From NCBI RefSeq assembly GCF_019393635.1, contig NC_057866.1, positions 496,001 through 560,000 on the forward strand: a DNA stretch of 64,000 bases, given 5' to 3'. Below, piece after piece: positions 11,340 to 21,800 of this stretch. A model generated the notes under the pieces. The model did no database searches. It worked only from the letters and a program-made list of their open reading frames with translations, and was not told the DNA's origin. This stretch comes from Dromiciops gliroides. Its lineage: Eukaryota; Chordata; Mammalia; Microbiotheria; Microbiotheriidae. How positions within the stretch are numbered: the stretch's first letter is position 1; each line of letters opens with the position of its first letter. A program made the position numbers and the translations under genes.

Positions 11340-11690
11340 TCTGGTTGGGATGGGGAGAGGAGGAGGAAAGAAAAGATCTGCTTACCTCAAGGCCATTTGC
11401 TGTACTCTGGGATAAGGTACAGGGGGGAATGAAAAGGGAAGGAGTCAGAGGAGAGGATGAGAAGGGAGGAAGGGGAAGGAAGGGTGGAGAGACAGAGAGA
11501 GAGGAGGAAGGGTGTAAGGAAGGATAAAGAGGGAGGGAGAGAGAAGACGGGAAAGGGGAGAAGAAAGAATGGAGAGGGGGAAGGAGGGAAGGAAAGATGG
11601 AGAAGAGAGTGAAAGGACATGAGGGAAGGAAGAGGTAGAGACAGAGATAAGGGAGGGATAGGAGAGAGAAAGAAGAGAGAAGAGTGTAAA
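11340..11690 (+). repeat. Purine-rich GGGA/GAGA simple repeat
   Basis: About 350 bp of imperfect GGAAGG, GAGAGA and AAGAGG units, strongly strand-asymmetric. It directly abuts the CpG-rich segment. Confidence 0.88.
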
Positions 11691-12170
11691 GCAAATGCTC
11701 CCGGTTCGTGCTTGGCAAAACTGAAGGTTGGCAGGGGCCCAGGCCCAGACATTCCCGGATGAAGGGGAGTGCACTCCAGCTGTAAGGGCAGGGTCTGCAG
11801 CCAGAACTCCTGGATTTGATCTGGGATTGGTCAGGTTCACGACATCCACGTCTGTCTCTGTCCAGACAAGACAATTCATGACGTCGCCCCATGGCTCGAT
11901 GTCCCGGCTGTGGAGCTTCGGCCGCCCCTGGCAGAAATCTCTTGGCCGGCGGCTTTCGCAGTCTTCCTGGGGTACGAACCTCGGGGCTTTCTCCAGCACT
12001 GATAGACTGCTCTGCAACGGATCCGACCAAGCCAAATCCTAGCCCTTCTGTCTAGATTGCCCAGGGCTCCACCTTCCTGTGAGTCAGACCTGGCAGACTG
12101 GTCAGGGCTCTGCATCACTGCTCCTCACTTTCCAAGGATGGGGGCGGGGGGCGTCTTTGAACAGCCTAGT
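11690..12170. promoter_or_regulatory. CpG-rich segment, candidate promoter of LRRC56 and possibly a divergent gene
   Basis: Most of the first 18 kb is CpG-poor repeat DNA, but here I count about 18 CpG dinucleotides in roughly 350 bp (11700-12050). It includes a TGACGTCG cAMP-response-like site near 11878 and a GCCGGCGGC stretch. No TATA box is evident. In human, LRRC56 starts next to divergent HRAS, so a shared promoter here is plausible. No HRAS coding sequence is seen. The start site and non-coding first exon are not resolved. Confidence 0.4.
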
Positions 12171-12580
12171 CACCCGCCTCCCTTAGGGGGCCTGCTGCTC
12201 TTCCTGCACCGCCCCCATCGCCTCCCCACCCACCCTGCACCCCCATGCCCTCCCACGCTGCCCTCTGGACCGCCTGCCCCCTCGCTCACAGACTTGCTTC
12301 GGTCATCTTTCCTTGCATCTTGTGACTCTTGCTGAAACCTTGCTCCTTCCCCACAACCTCCCTCCCTGTCCAGCACCACTGTCCTCAGCCCACTGGACTC
12401 CTCCCCTGCTCCATCGTCACCTGCAGGTTCTCCCCATGCCTCCTCCTCTGAGGGTAGTGCCATGTTATGGTGATTTGCCCATGTAAGCCAGTGGAGCACA
12501 GTGCACCCCCATGTGGAGAAATCCATGTTAACCCATCAAGATTCAGAAAGCTGTTCTTTCCCCATCTTGAGGCCTCCAGT
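12171..12580. other. Unassigned GC-rich sequence
   Basis: C-rich and Pro-coding in several frames with no recognisable homology. It could contain the unplaced 5' exon of LRRC56. Confidence 0.4.
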
Positions 12581-12584
12581 GTTG

Positions 12585-12705
12585 TTCCATTAGACTATAA
12601 GATCCTTGAGGGCAGGAACTGTCTTTTGCCTCTTTTTGTATCCCTCAAGCTTAGCACAGTGCCCAGCACATAGTAGGTGCTTAATAAATGGTTTTTGATT
12701 GATTT
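12585..12705 (+). mobile_element. Ancient L2/MIR-type 3' end
   Basis: Holds the GATCCTTGAGGGCAGGAACT and CACATAGTAGGTGCTTAATA blocks that end L2 LINEs and CORE-SINEs. Similar tails occur at 21885, 43690 and 49975. Confidence 0.7.
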
Positions 12706-13403
12706 GTTGATTGGGAGCACGACTTATTTACAACACATGAGGGCAGGAAGGATGTCCCCATAGATACCTATGAATGGCCCATCACCTAGTGAAAGTAACT
12801 GAGAGGCAGCCTTGTGCTCCTCAGGAGGTGTGAGAAGACTTGGGTGGACTTCCAGTAGTGTCTTGTAAGAGGACATGGTCACAATGCCCACGGAAGGCTT
12901 GGACCCAACCAGAGGACTGGATCCCTATCCAGAAACACAGATATGTATGTTATTTGTCTCTGGTGATTATTTTTACTGTTATCTTATTCCATTGGTGACT
13001 GGGAAAGTGTGAGAGCATCATCCATTATCCAGAACCCAGCCAAGCATGCCATCATGAAACTGATGTACAATACTAATGAACTTTTCTGGGCAACCAAATT
13101 TTGCCCTGGTTTTCCACAAGTCCTCATGACTGACAGTATCAAAGGTCTTGGTCAGATCAATGAACATTGGATAGAGACCTCTGTTCTTCACTTAGCATCT
13201 CTCCTGGAATTGTCAGGCAACAAACACCATATCGACCATTCTTTGGCCCTGTCTGAAGCTGCACTGGTTCTCAAGTAGGTGACCATCATCCAGGTGAAGG
13301 ATAGCCTATTAAGGGAGATTCTGGCAAGACTTTTGCCAGCAATGACTGAGCATGGACTCCACCCCCACCCCACGATTGTCACAGGACAATGTTTCCTTTT
13401 TCT

Positions 13404-13628
13404 TCATAAAGATGGACAATGGAAATATTCTTGTACTCCTGGGGGATAACCAGGCACTTTGCCACACAAGAGGAGCCTAATGGCATTCAAAACCTCTTTT
13501 TCAGTTGGAAATTTGGCTAGAGAAGGATTGACTTCAGCTTGAGGTATATGGTCAATGGCTTCAGCATTGATTAATGATGGTCTGTTGAGAACACTATGAA
13601 AGTATTCAGCCCTTCTCTCCAGAATCAT
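13404..13628 (-). pseudogene. RTE reverse-transcriptase N-terminal remnant (inverted half)
   Basis: Translates as MILERRAEYFHSVLNRPS then IDHIPQAEVNPSL, the conserved region upstream of the RTE polymerase core. In-frame stops follow. Part of the 5' half of the inverted element. Confidence 0.85.
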
Positions 13629-13816
13629 GTCCTTATCAATGTGGCTCCATCAGCACTGAGTAGTTGAATTGCACCACACATCTTTGGCCCATAAATAGCC
13701 TTCAGGGCATCATAAAAGTTCTTTGGATTGTTACTAGCAACATAAAACTGAATTTCATCTGCCTTCTTACTGAACCAAGAATCCTGCAGCTCTCTAAGCT
13801 TCATTTACACTTTATT

Positions 13817-14443
13817 TTTTAAAATTTATAATAAACATTCTTATTTAAAGTTCTGAGTTCCAAATTCTATCCCTTCTTCCTTTCCCCCTTCCCGTTCCCT
13901 GAGGCAGTAAGCAATCAGATATATGTTATACATGTGCAGTTATATAAAACATTACCATATTAGTCATTTTGTACAAGAAAACTTGAATAAAAGGAAAAAA
14001 TAAAGTAAAAAATAGCATGCTTCAGTCTGTGTTCAATCAATACCAGTTCTTTCTTTAGAGGCGGATAGTGGTATGCTTCATCATTAGTCCTTTGGAATTG
14101 TCTTGGATCACTGCACTGTATTGTTGAGAATAGCTGTCATTCACAATTCTTTATCTAACAATATTGCTGTCACTGCGCACAATGTTCTCCTGGTTCTGCT
14201 CACTTCACTATACATCAGTTCATATGAGTCTTTCCAGGCCTCTCTGAAATAATCTGTCATTTCTAATAGCACAATAATATTCCATTACAATCATATACCA
14301 CAGCTTGTTTAGCCATTCCCCAATGGATGGGCATCCCTTTGATTTCCAATTCTTAGCCACCCCCAAAAAAGCTGCTATAAATATCATTGTATGAGTAGAT
14401 TTTTTTCTCTTTGGGGGGATGTCTTTGGGATATAAGCCCAGCA
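13817..14443 (-). mobile_element. 5'-truncated L1 inserted in RTE
   Basis: The minus-strand L1 3' end begins with AATAAACATTCTTATTTAA and includes the ORF2 C-terminal region (on minus GLYPKDIPPK, NKLWYMIVMEYYCAI). The RTE resumes on either side, with CACTTTA-like flanks. Confidence 0.87.
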
Positions 14444-14938
14444 TGCACTTTACATTTGATGGGGTTAAATGCAGCCTTCTTAGAGATGAAGGAACTATCC
14501 TGCTGGCAAAGCCTGTGGAGTTCTTAGTTTGGTTTAGCAGCTTCTGTATTTCCCGTCATTTTCAATCTTGATGTTTGTGAATATTCTGCCCCAGATGAGT
14601 AAACATAATGCCATAGACCAAATTTCTGAAAGCTTGCCACTCCTTTTCTGCTCTATTGCTGTTGTATGTTGGCTCAGCTTTCCCTCCAAGTTAGCAATGG
14701 ATTGTTCATACCCAGGGAAGCTTCTAATTTGTTGACATTAAGTCTTCTGCTAGTCATCTTGCCTTGGGGCCATAGCTTTTGTTGAATATGAATATTTAGC
14801 TTGGAGAGGATAAGTCTACAACACATTGCCTTCTTCACTCTCACATCCTGTCTCTTCTCCTTATAGTACAGTCTATTAAATGCCAATGTTTGCTATGAAT
14901 GTGTATCCACAAAGTTTTATTGTATTTAGACGAAGACA

Positions 14939-15250
14939 GTGCTTGCTCCCATGCTTTTTAGCATGTTTTCAGCAATGTTGTCAAGCGCCTTCAGTGAGAA
15001 TGAAGACAGCATCAAGGTCAGAAACCACACTAATGGTAAATTATTTACCTTGAAAAGGCTACAAGCCAAGACTAAAGTGGAGGGAGAGCTGGTGCATGAC
15101 TTTTTGTTCACAGATGATTGTGTACTCAATACAGCCTCTGAAGCTGAGATGCAACCAAGTATGCACTGCTTCCCTGCTACTTGTACTAATTTTGGCCTGA
15201 CAATTAACATAAGAAAACACAGGTTCTCCACCAGCCAGCCTCTTACAGAG
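14939..15250 (+). pseudogene. RTE reverse-transcriptase core remnant
   Basis: The reading shows LFSMFSAMLSSAF, KLFTLKRLQAKTKV, DFLFTDDCVL and TNFGLTINIRK, the fingers/palm segments of RTE polymerases. The catalytic FADD motif reads FTDD. The frame is lost after the L1 insertion at 15268. Confidence 0.88.
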
Positions 15251-15267
15251 GTCAGAAGAAGTGATAC

Positions 15268-15455
15268 CTTTTTTATTCAAGTTTTCCTATACAAAATTAC
15301 TAATATGGCAGTGTTTTACATAATCACACATGTATAACCTATATCTAATTGCTTACTGCCTGGGGGGTGGGAATGGAGGGAGGGAAGAAGGGATAAAAAT
15401 TGGAACCCAAAAGTATAAATAAAAATGTTTATTACTTAAAAAAATTAAAATTAAA
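15268..15455 (+). mobile_element. Very short L1 3' end insertion
   Basis: 188 bp of L1 3' UTR in sense (GGAACCCAAAAGTATAAATA, A-rich end). Flanked by AAGAAGTGATAC at 15256-15267 and 15456-15467. Confidence 0.88.
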
Positions 15456-15770
15456 AAGAAGTGATACAAAGACTCTCTCAAAGTCTCTCTGAAGAACTCT
15501 GTAATTGATTGTAGACATGGGAGACATTGGCACAGGACTGCCCAGCGTGGCATGCCCACATCAAAGAAGGTGCTGTGCTCTATGAGTGAAACAGAATTGC
15601 ATAGATCAAAAGAAATGTGAGATGTGCCAATGTAGAGATGTCTCCACTCCAAATGTTCATATGGACTCTTTGTGCCCATCCCATGGCAGAGCCTTCCAAA
15701 CTTGTATTGGCCTGATCTGCCACAGTCAGACCCCAATGTCATGATGTCATTTTGGTGCTTTAGAGCACAT

Positions 15771-15815
15771 GTATATATATATATATACATACTATATATA
15801 TGTGTGTATATGTAT
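15771..15815. repeat. (AT)n microsatellite at the RTE 3' end
   Basis: TATATATATA runs with GTGTGTATA. Probably grew from the RTE tail. Confidence 0.85.
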
Positions 15816-16211
15816 CTAAATTTTCCCTTGCCTGCCCTGGACAAGAGGAAGTTTCATGAGAGCCCTGCTCTTACTACCTGCCATTTCACAAGAACAATCC
15901 CCAAATCTGAAATAGTTTGACAAAGACATTTGTTAGATTGTTTGGTAGAAAGAGTGAGCACTGGGAAGAAGAGGTGCTTTGCACTATGGTCTTTGTGGGG
16001 CACTCAGACAAGAGCATGAGGACTTTGCCCAATTGGCCTCACATAGGCAGCTGGTTGTCTCCTAGAGAAGGGTAGTTTCAGGTGCATATCAGCAGGTAAA
16101 TCCATTTAATTTGGGGAACCCAAAGCACAGTTCTGGGGAGATCCAAAACAACACCTTAGGGGCCCCAAACAAGCTCTAAGCATTCCTCAAAACCATTCTG
16201 CTTCCCTGGAG
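15816..16211. other. Unassigned sequence
   Basis: No ORF or repeat recognised before the 146-bp duplicated block. Confidence 0.5.
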
Positions 16212-16357
16212 CACATTCCCATCTTTCCCTTCTAACGGTTGCTGAGTGGTGCTGGCTGGCGTTCCTACAATGGGTGTGGCCCCTTCCTGGCCTCTGACCT
16301 GGGAGCTATGCCTTGGGGATTCCCTATGGTGGTGACCCAGCAATTCTCCTGGGATGC
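16212..16357 (+). repeat. 146-bp direct repeat, copy 1
   Basis: Matches 17662-17807 at 145 of 146 positions by my alignment (offset exactly 1450 bp; one C/A difference at 16349 versus 17799). The flanks differ abruptly on both sides. Confidence 0.95.
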
Positions 16358-16650
16358 CTGATGTCTACAGTAAGCTTTTCAGTTAAACAATTGTCCAGCC
16401 CCATAAAGCTGGGTTCAAATGCTACTAATAAGTGGTAAATAATAATCCTCACATATCACCCCTGTTTGAATATTCTTTTCCTTTGGCACCCCACTTACAA
16501 GAAAGAGGAAACTCCTCCTTCTTCTCTTTCCTATTGCTTTTCTCTTTGTTTCCTCACTGACCCTTAGAAATGATGAAGCTTTGAAGAGACTTGTCTCTTC
16601 TCCCCATTTCTGGATGTAAACACTTGGTGACCACTTAGCCCTTTCAAATT
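16358..16650. other. Unassigned sequence
   Basis: No gene or repeat family recognised. Confidence 0.4.
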
Positions 16651-16938
16651 GTTGAAGCTTATTTCCCTTTCTTTTTTTTCATTTTACCAGACCTTTATTT
16701 TTTTCAAATTACATGTCTTTACATAGTTTTCAACATTCACTTTTGTAAGATTTTTAGTTCCATTTTTTTCTCCCACCCTCTCTTCCCTTCCCGCTTCCAA
16801 GGCCAGCTGACAATTTGATATAGGTTATACATTGCAATCATGTTAAACATATTTCCACATTAGTCATGTTGTAAGAGAAGAGTCAGAACAAAAGGGAAAA
16901 AATCACAAGAAAGAAGAAACAACAAAAAAGCAACAACA

Positions 16939-17127
16939 GGAGCAGCTAGGTGGCTCAGTGGATAAAGCACCAGCCCTAGATTCATGAGGACCTGAGTTCA
17001 AATGAGGCCTCAGACACTTGACACTTACTAGCTGTGTGACCCTGGGCAAATCACTTAATCCTCATTGCCCCACAAAGACAAAACAAAACAAAAACCAAAA
17101 AAATGTAATTTAATTTAATTTTTTTTT
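16939..17127 (+). mobile_element. tRNA-derived SINE in L1
   Basis: Sense SINE with an A-rich tail, flanked by AAAGCAACAACA on both sides. Confidence 0.93.
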
Positions 17128-17152
17128 AAAGCAACAACAAAAGTGAAAATAG

Positions 17153-17294
17153 GTGGCAGCTAGGTGGCACAGTGGATAAAACACTAGCCCTGGATTCAGG
17201 AGGACCTGAGTTCAAATCCAGCCCCAAGACACTTGACACTTACTAGCTGTATGACCCTGGACAAGTCACTTAACCCTCATCACCCTGGAAAAAA
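17153..17294 (+). mobile_element. tRNA-derived SINE in L1
   Basis: Sense SINE starting GGCAGCTAGGTGGCAC, flanked by TGAAAATAG at 17144-17152 and 17295-17303. Confidence 0.92.
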
Positions 17295-17661
17295 ATGAAA
17301 ATAGTCTGCTTCAATCTGCATTCAGACTCCATAGTTCTTTTTCTGAGTGTGGAGAGCATTTTCCATCATGAGTCTTTTGGTGTTGTCTTGGATCATTGTA
17401 TTGCTGAGAAGAGCTAGGTCTATCATAGCTGGGCATTGCACAGTGTTGTTGATACTGTGTACAGTGTTCTCTTGGTTCTACTGTTCTTTCCCTTCCTAGA
17501 TTTTCTCAGTCACCTGCACTGACCTTCTGAAGCCTCTGCCCAACTCTGGTTTTCTCACTAGGAATTTCTGGAAGTCTTCTCTCCTGGGAGGTCCAATTTC
17601 CTCCATAGAGTTGTACTCAGCTTTTCAGGATGCTAATACCCTAGGGATCCTTGAGTTATGC

Positions 17662-17807
17662 CACATTCCCATCTTTCCCTTCTAACGGTTGCTGAGTGGT
17701 GCTGGCTGGCGTTCCTACAATGGGTGTGGCCCCTTCCTGGCCTCTGACCTGGGAGCTATGCCTTGGGGATTCCCTATGGTGGTGACCCAGCAATTCTACT
17801 GGGATGC
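17662..17807 (+). repeat. 146-bp direct repeat, copy 2
   Basis: Partner of 16212-16357. It continues into CpG-containing sequence (17808-18000, with GCGGCCGC near 17910) absent from copy 1. A minus-strand ORF of 110 codons crosses it (17656-17988); I do not recognise the product and do not call it a gene. Confidence 0.95.
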
Positions 17808-18043
17808 TCCTGTCTCCAGCAGGAGACGACCCATGCGCTCTTCCACCTGGGCTATATCGTGGCTCTGTCCAAGCACTTGTTATAAGATTGGTGAAGCTTT
17901 GGAGGTAGCGGCCGCTCCTCTCCTTGGCTGCCTCTCCCTCGAGCCTTTGTGCCCCATTTTTGGCCTCTTCCTTCAGCTCTGGGGACACTTCTCCCCCTGG
18001 TGATTCTCTGGCCCCTCACAATTGCTTTCCTCTCTTGGTTGTT

Positions 18044-18207
18044 TTTGTTTTTGTTTTTGTTTTTTTTTTAGTGAGGCAATTGGGGTTAAGTGACTTGCCC
18101 AGGGTCACACAGCTAGTAAGTGTGTGTTAAGTGTCTGAGGCCGGATTTGAACTCAGGTACTCCTGACTCCAGGGCCTGTGCTCCATCCACTGCGCCATCT
18201 AGCTGCC
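18044..18207 (-). mobile_element. tRNA-derived SINE
   Basis: Antisense SINE with target duplication CCTCTCTTGGTTGTT at 18029-18043 and 18208-18222, 450 bp upstream of coding exon 1. Confidence 0.96.
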
Positions 18208-18656
18208 CCTCTCTTGGTTGTTCTTAATGTAATTATTTCCTGTCTCTTCAATAACCCCCCTCATATTTAACTCCTGAGCGTCTCCTTGGTGAGGGAGACA
18301 GGGCTCTGACTGAAGCTCTTGAGGACCCTTCACCCCAGGCTCCTCTGTCTCTGAAGCAGGTATGAGGCTGGCAGCAAGCCCAGGGCAAGGCAAGGATAGA
18401 CACTGGGTGAGTGAGGGTGTGGGGGCGAAACCCCAGGAGCCATCCTGGGGAGGTTGGAAGCTCGGGGCCTGGGCAGAGTGAGGCACTCCCAGGATGGCCC
18501 TTGGCTCGGAGGGAGACCTCCCAGAAGCCTTGCTCTTCCCCTTGTTGCACAGCTCTTTGCCTTCACCACTTGCTTTTTCTCGCTGCTTTTTGTGGGGAAG
18601 GGAGGGAGCTAGATGTCACTTGGGTCTTGCCCTGATCCTTCCACCTTTTTATCCAG

Positions 18657-18838
18657 GGTCAAGTCAGCTGCTCATGGATCCTCCCTGGGACAGAGGCCTC
18701 CGGGGCCCTCGGACAGGGGCAGCCAGTGTGCGTGTGACCGATCTGAGCTGGCATGGTCTCCAGAACCCCAGGCCCCTGAGGAAGGATGACAGCCGCGCCG
18801 AGGTGCTGCTAGAGGAGTACCTGTCCCCCTCCAAGCTG
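18657..18838 (+). CDS. LRRC56: LRRC56 coding exon 1 (start codon at 18674)
   Basis: A pyrimidine-rich acceptor ends in ATCCAG just before 18657. Seventeen nt of 5' UTR precede ATG at 18674. The exon codes for residues 1-55 and ends in phase 0 at a strong GTGAGT donor. The peptide holds the family's N-terminal blocks VRVTDLSWHGLQNP and LLEEYLSPSKL. The presence of an acceptor means at least one non-coding 5' exon lies upstream; I could not place it. Alternative upstream start codons in this frame would require reading through the acceptor, so I prefer 18674. Confidence 0.93.
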
Positions 18839-21800
18839 GTGAGTCTGGCCAGGAACACCTCGCTTTTCTGATTCTCTCCAGCTCCCTTCTGCAGAGGAGG
18901 CAGAAGAGGGCGGGAGGTCTTTGGGCTCACTGAACTGCACTCCTGGGGCTGGTTGCAGCTGTAGTTCAGGCACCTCCTTGTGGGCCTCTGCTCTGGGTCA
19001 CCCACTGTTCAGTGGAAGACCTGCATCTTCCACTTTTCTCTTTGTTCAACTGGAAATGCTCCGCCTTTTGTTCCTCCAGATGAATCTCACTGTTATACTT
19101 CCGTAGCTTTTCTTTTAACCTGTGCCCAGTGACTGGGCATCCTTCAAGGCTCAGCACATCCAAACCAGAACGATTCCCTCTCTTTTCTCACAAACACTCC
19201 TCCCTTCCAAACTTCCCAATAACTGCCGAGGACACACCGTCCTCCAGTTAGTCAGACTCTTCTCCCCTGCCACTCATTTTCCATCTGTCACCGGGTCGTT
19301 AGACACCATCTCCTGGGTGTAACCCTTTCTCTGGCCTCAGACAGTAGTGCAGCCCAGCTCAAGTCATAACCACCTATCATAGGGTTCCTGCCTCCTGCCC
19401 TGCTCTCCTGCCTAGCCTTCACTCTGCTGTCAAAGTGACTTTTAGAGCATAGCTTTAACTACATCACTCAGGGAGCTGTGGTGGCTCGCCATCGCCTTCA
19501 GAATCAACACCCCCTGCTTGTCATTAAAAAAAAGACCTCTCTTGACCAGTTGTGTTGTTTTCCCATTGCTTCCTTCCTCCACACCACGATCTAGCTAACA
19601 GCTCACCTTCTAGCACTCTGCCTGTGCCCAGGCTGTCCCCAACCTGCAAGTCTCACCTCTGACCCTTAGTTTCCCTGGATTCTCTCCAAGAGGCTGACTT
19701 TGGATTCATCTTGTGTGTGCCGGAATATTGATATGCTGTCTCCTATCAGAATGGAACTGCCTTGAGGGCAGAAATGGGTTTTACCTTTACTTTTATCCCT
19801 ATGCCTGGCACATGGTATATATTTACTAAATGTTTGCTGCTGGACTGGCTACGGAACACCATGGCTCCACCATGAGGCCCAGTGGCTGCCACTGCCACTG
19901 ACTCTATCCAGTTATCACCTAAACATGTCCAGCTGCTCTCTAAGACATGCCCAGGCTCCCTTCAGGCACAATCCCCTAGTCCTTTTGCTGAGTCCTGGGA
20001 GGCAAAGGTGGGTGGATCTCCATAGATCCACCAAGAGGGAGAAAAAGAAAATTCTGTAGTGAGGTGTCTTCCCAATAAACAACAGACCTGACCCTCCACA
20101 TGCTGACCCTGGGCTCCAAGCATCTGCAGACCAGGGCCAGAGTAAGAAAATCAGAACCAAAGCTCATGTTCTCAGCACAAACACCCTTTTTTGGTGAAAC
20201 CATCTGCTTTCCCTCACTGGTGGGCCTAGTGAGGGCCATAGAGATAGCCCTTGATGTCTGAGCTGAGGGTGAGGTAAGTCTTGAAAGGTGTGCCCAAGGG
20301 CTCATGCACACACCTCTCTTTCCGTGGCAACAACCGGAGATGCCTTGATACTTTTGGTGAAGTTTTGTCTGAGACAAAACTTTGCCCCTAAAATCAAGTG
20401 AATGTAAATTGACGTCTCTGGACTTGAATGGTCATTGATGAGGTGAGGGGGAAAGAGAGGGTGGAAGAGAAGTAGGTGTCAGTGAGTGGTATGGCAGCTT
20501 CACCCAGGGGGACCTAGTTTGGGTCTGCTTCAAATGGGAGCAGAAGGAACAACAGGGAGGTCGGGAGGAAGCTCTCCAAAGGCAGGGTAAGCATTTGGGA
20601 GTCTTCACTATCCTTTTGTGGGGAGAAGCCAGGAAGACAAGAACCTGCTCCAATGCCTGATACCCCTGTTGGTTTTTGCAGCAGGCTCTGGCTCAGGTGG
20701 ACGACCTACGGCAAGTGACAGCACTTGAGATGTGCGTGGACACACGGGAGAACAGTCTGGGGAACTTTGGTAAGAAGAACTGTGTCTTCCCCTGAGCAAC
20801 CTGCCCCCAGCATACACACACAGACACACACACACAGGTATACACGTGTAGGGTGCCCAACTTTCTGGTCCTACAATCTTACAGGGTCAAGGACCACTGG
20901 CTACTGATGTACATACACAGGCATACATACGTGTGCATATGAGTGTACTTGTGCACACTGGCACATACTGGCCATAATATACACAAATCATGCAGATGGA
21001 CATGTGGAAAGAGAGAATTGGCGTGTCCTCATCTTACCCTTACTCTTTCTTGATACATGAATCCCAGTTAGTCAGTCAACAAACTGATGAAGCACTTACT
21101 CTGGGCAAGGCACTGTGCTAAGTGCTGGTGAAGGGTTAGACCTAGACCTGAGGAGCCCCGCCCCCAGTCTGATGGAGGAGACGGTGGCATGCAAACAGCT
21201 GTGGACAAACAGGCTTAGAGACTGGGTTTGGTCAGTCATCTCAGAAGAAAGGGACAAGAAAGGCACCCTGCCAAAGGTGGGGTTGTAGCTGAGCCTGGAA
21301 GGAGGCAGCCAGGAAAGCGGAGGCTGGTGATGGTGTGTGAGGAGGCCCCTCCCCAGACCTGTCACCTCTTCTGAAAATGCTGCTGCTCAAGCAGCGGCCC
21401 CTGCCCTTCCTCCTCCTCCTCCCCTCCCTCCTCCTCTCCTTCTTCCTCCTCCCCCCTCCCCTCCCTCCTCCTCTCCTTCCTCCTCCTCCCCCTCCCCCTC
21501 CCTCCTCCTCTCCTTCCTCCTCCTTCCCCTTTCCCCCTCCCCTCCCTCCTCCTCTCCTTCCTCCTCCTTCCCCTTTCCCCCTCCCCTCCCTCCTCCTCTC
21601 CTTCCTCCTCCCCCGTCTCCCCTCCCCTCCCCCTCCCCCTCCTCTCCTTCCTCCTCCTCCCCCCTCCCCTCCCTCCTCCTCTCCTTCCTCCTCCCCCTCC
21701 CCTTCCCCCCTCCCTCCTCCTCTCCTTCCTCCTCCTCCCCCCTCCCCCCTCCCCCTCCCTCCTCCTCCCCTTCCCCCCTTCCCTCTCCTCCCCCTCCCCC

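Larger units (their letters stand above)
12985..15770 (+). mobile_element. RTE-class LINE with 5' inversion
   Basis: The 3' half lies on plus from about 14932 to 15770. It starts in reverse transcriptase (VLAPMLFSMFSAMLSSAF, then DFLFTDD) and ends in the RTE 3' UTR (ATGATGTCATTTTGGT). The 5' half lies inverted at 12985-14925, and its minus-strand reading ends at the equivalent of DNG.CSHTFPVTN, directly adjoining the VLAP of the 3' half. This is the layout expected from twin priming. An L1 (13817-14443) and an L1 3' end (15268-15455) are inserted in it. All frames are decayed. Confidence 0.87.
16660..17490 (-). mobile_element. L1 3' end, minus strand, split by two SINEs
   Basis: The antisense L1 3' UTR (CAAATTACATGTCTTTACATA, AGAAGAGTCAGAACAAAAGG) resumes at 17295-17480 with GGATCATTGTATTGCTGAGA. 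SINEs occupy 16939-17127 and 17153-17294. Confidence 0.88.

Noticed and set aside
11329-12035. 233- and 196-codon minus-strand ORFs near the CpG-rich segment
   Set aside because: Half of each is polypyrimidine repeat; no recognisable domain. Could not be linked to HRAS, whose P-loop and switch motifs are absent.
17656-17988. 110-codon minus-strand ORF across the 146-bp repeat
   Set aside because: No recognised family, no splice sites or promoter evident, and half the frame lies in duplicated DNA. Reported only as a note under the repeat.
1-18656. HRAS coding exons expected from human synteny
   Set aside because: None of the frames shows the Ras N-terminal P-loop, DTAGQE or NKCD motifs. HRAS, if syntenic, must lie left of the window.
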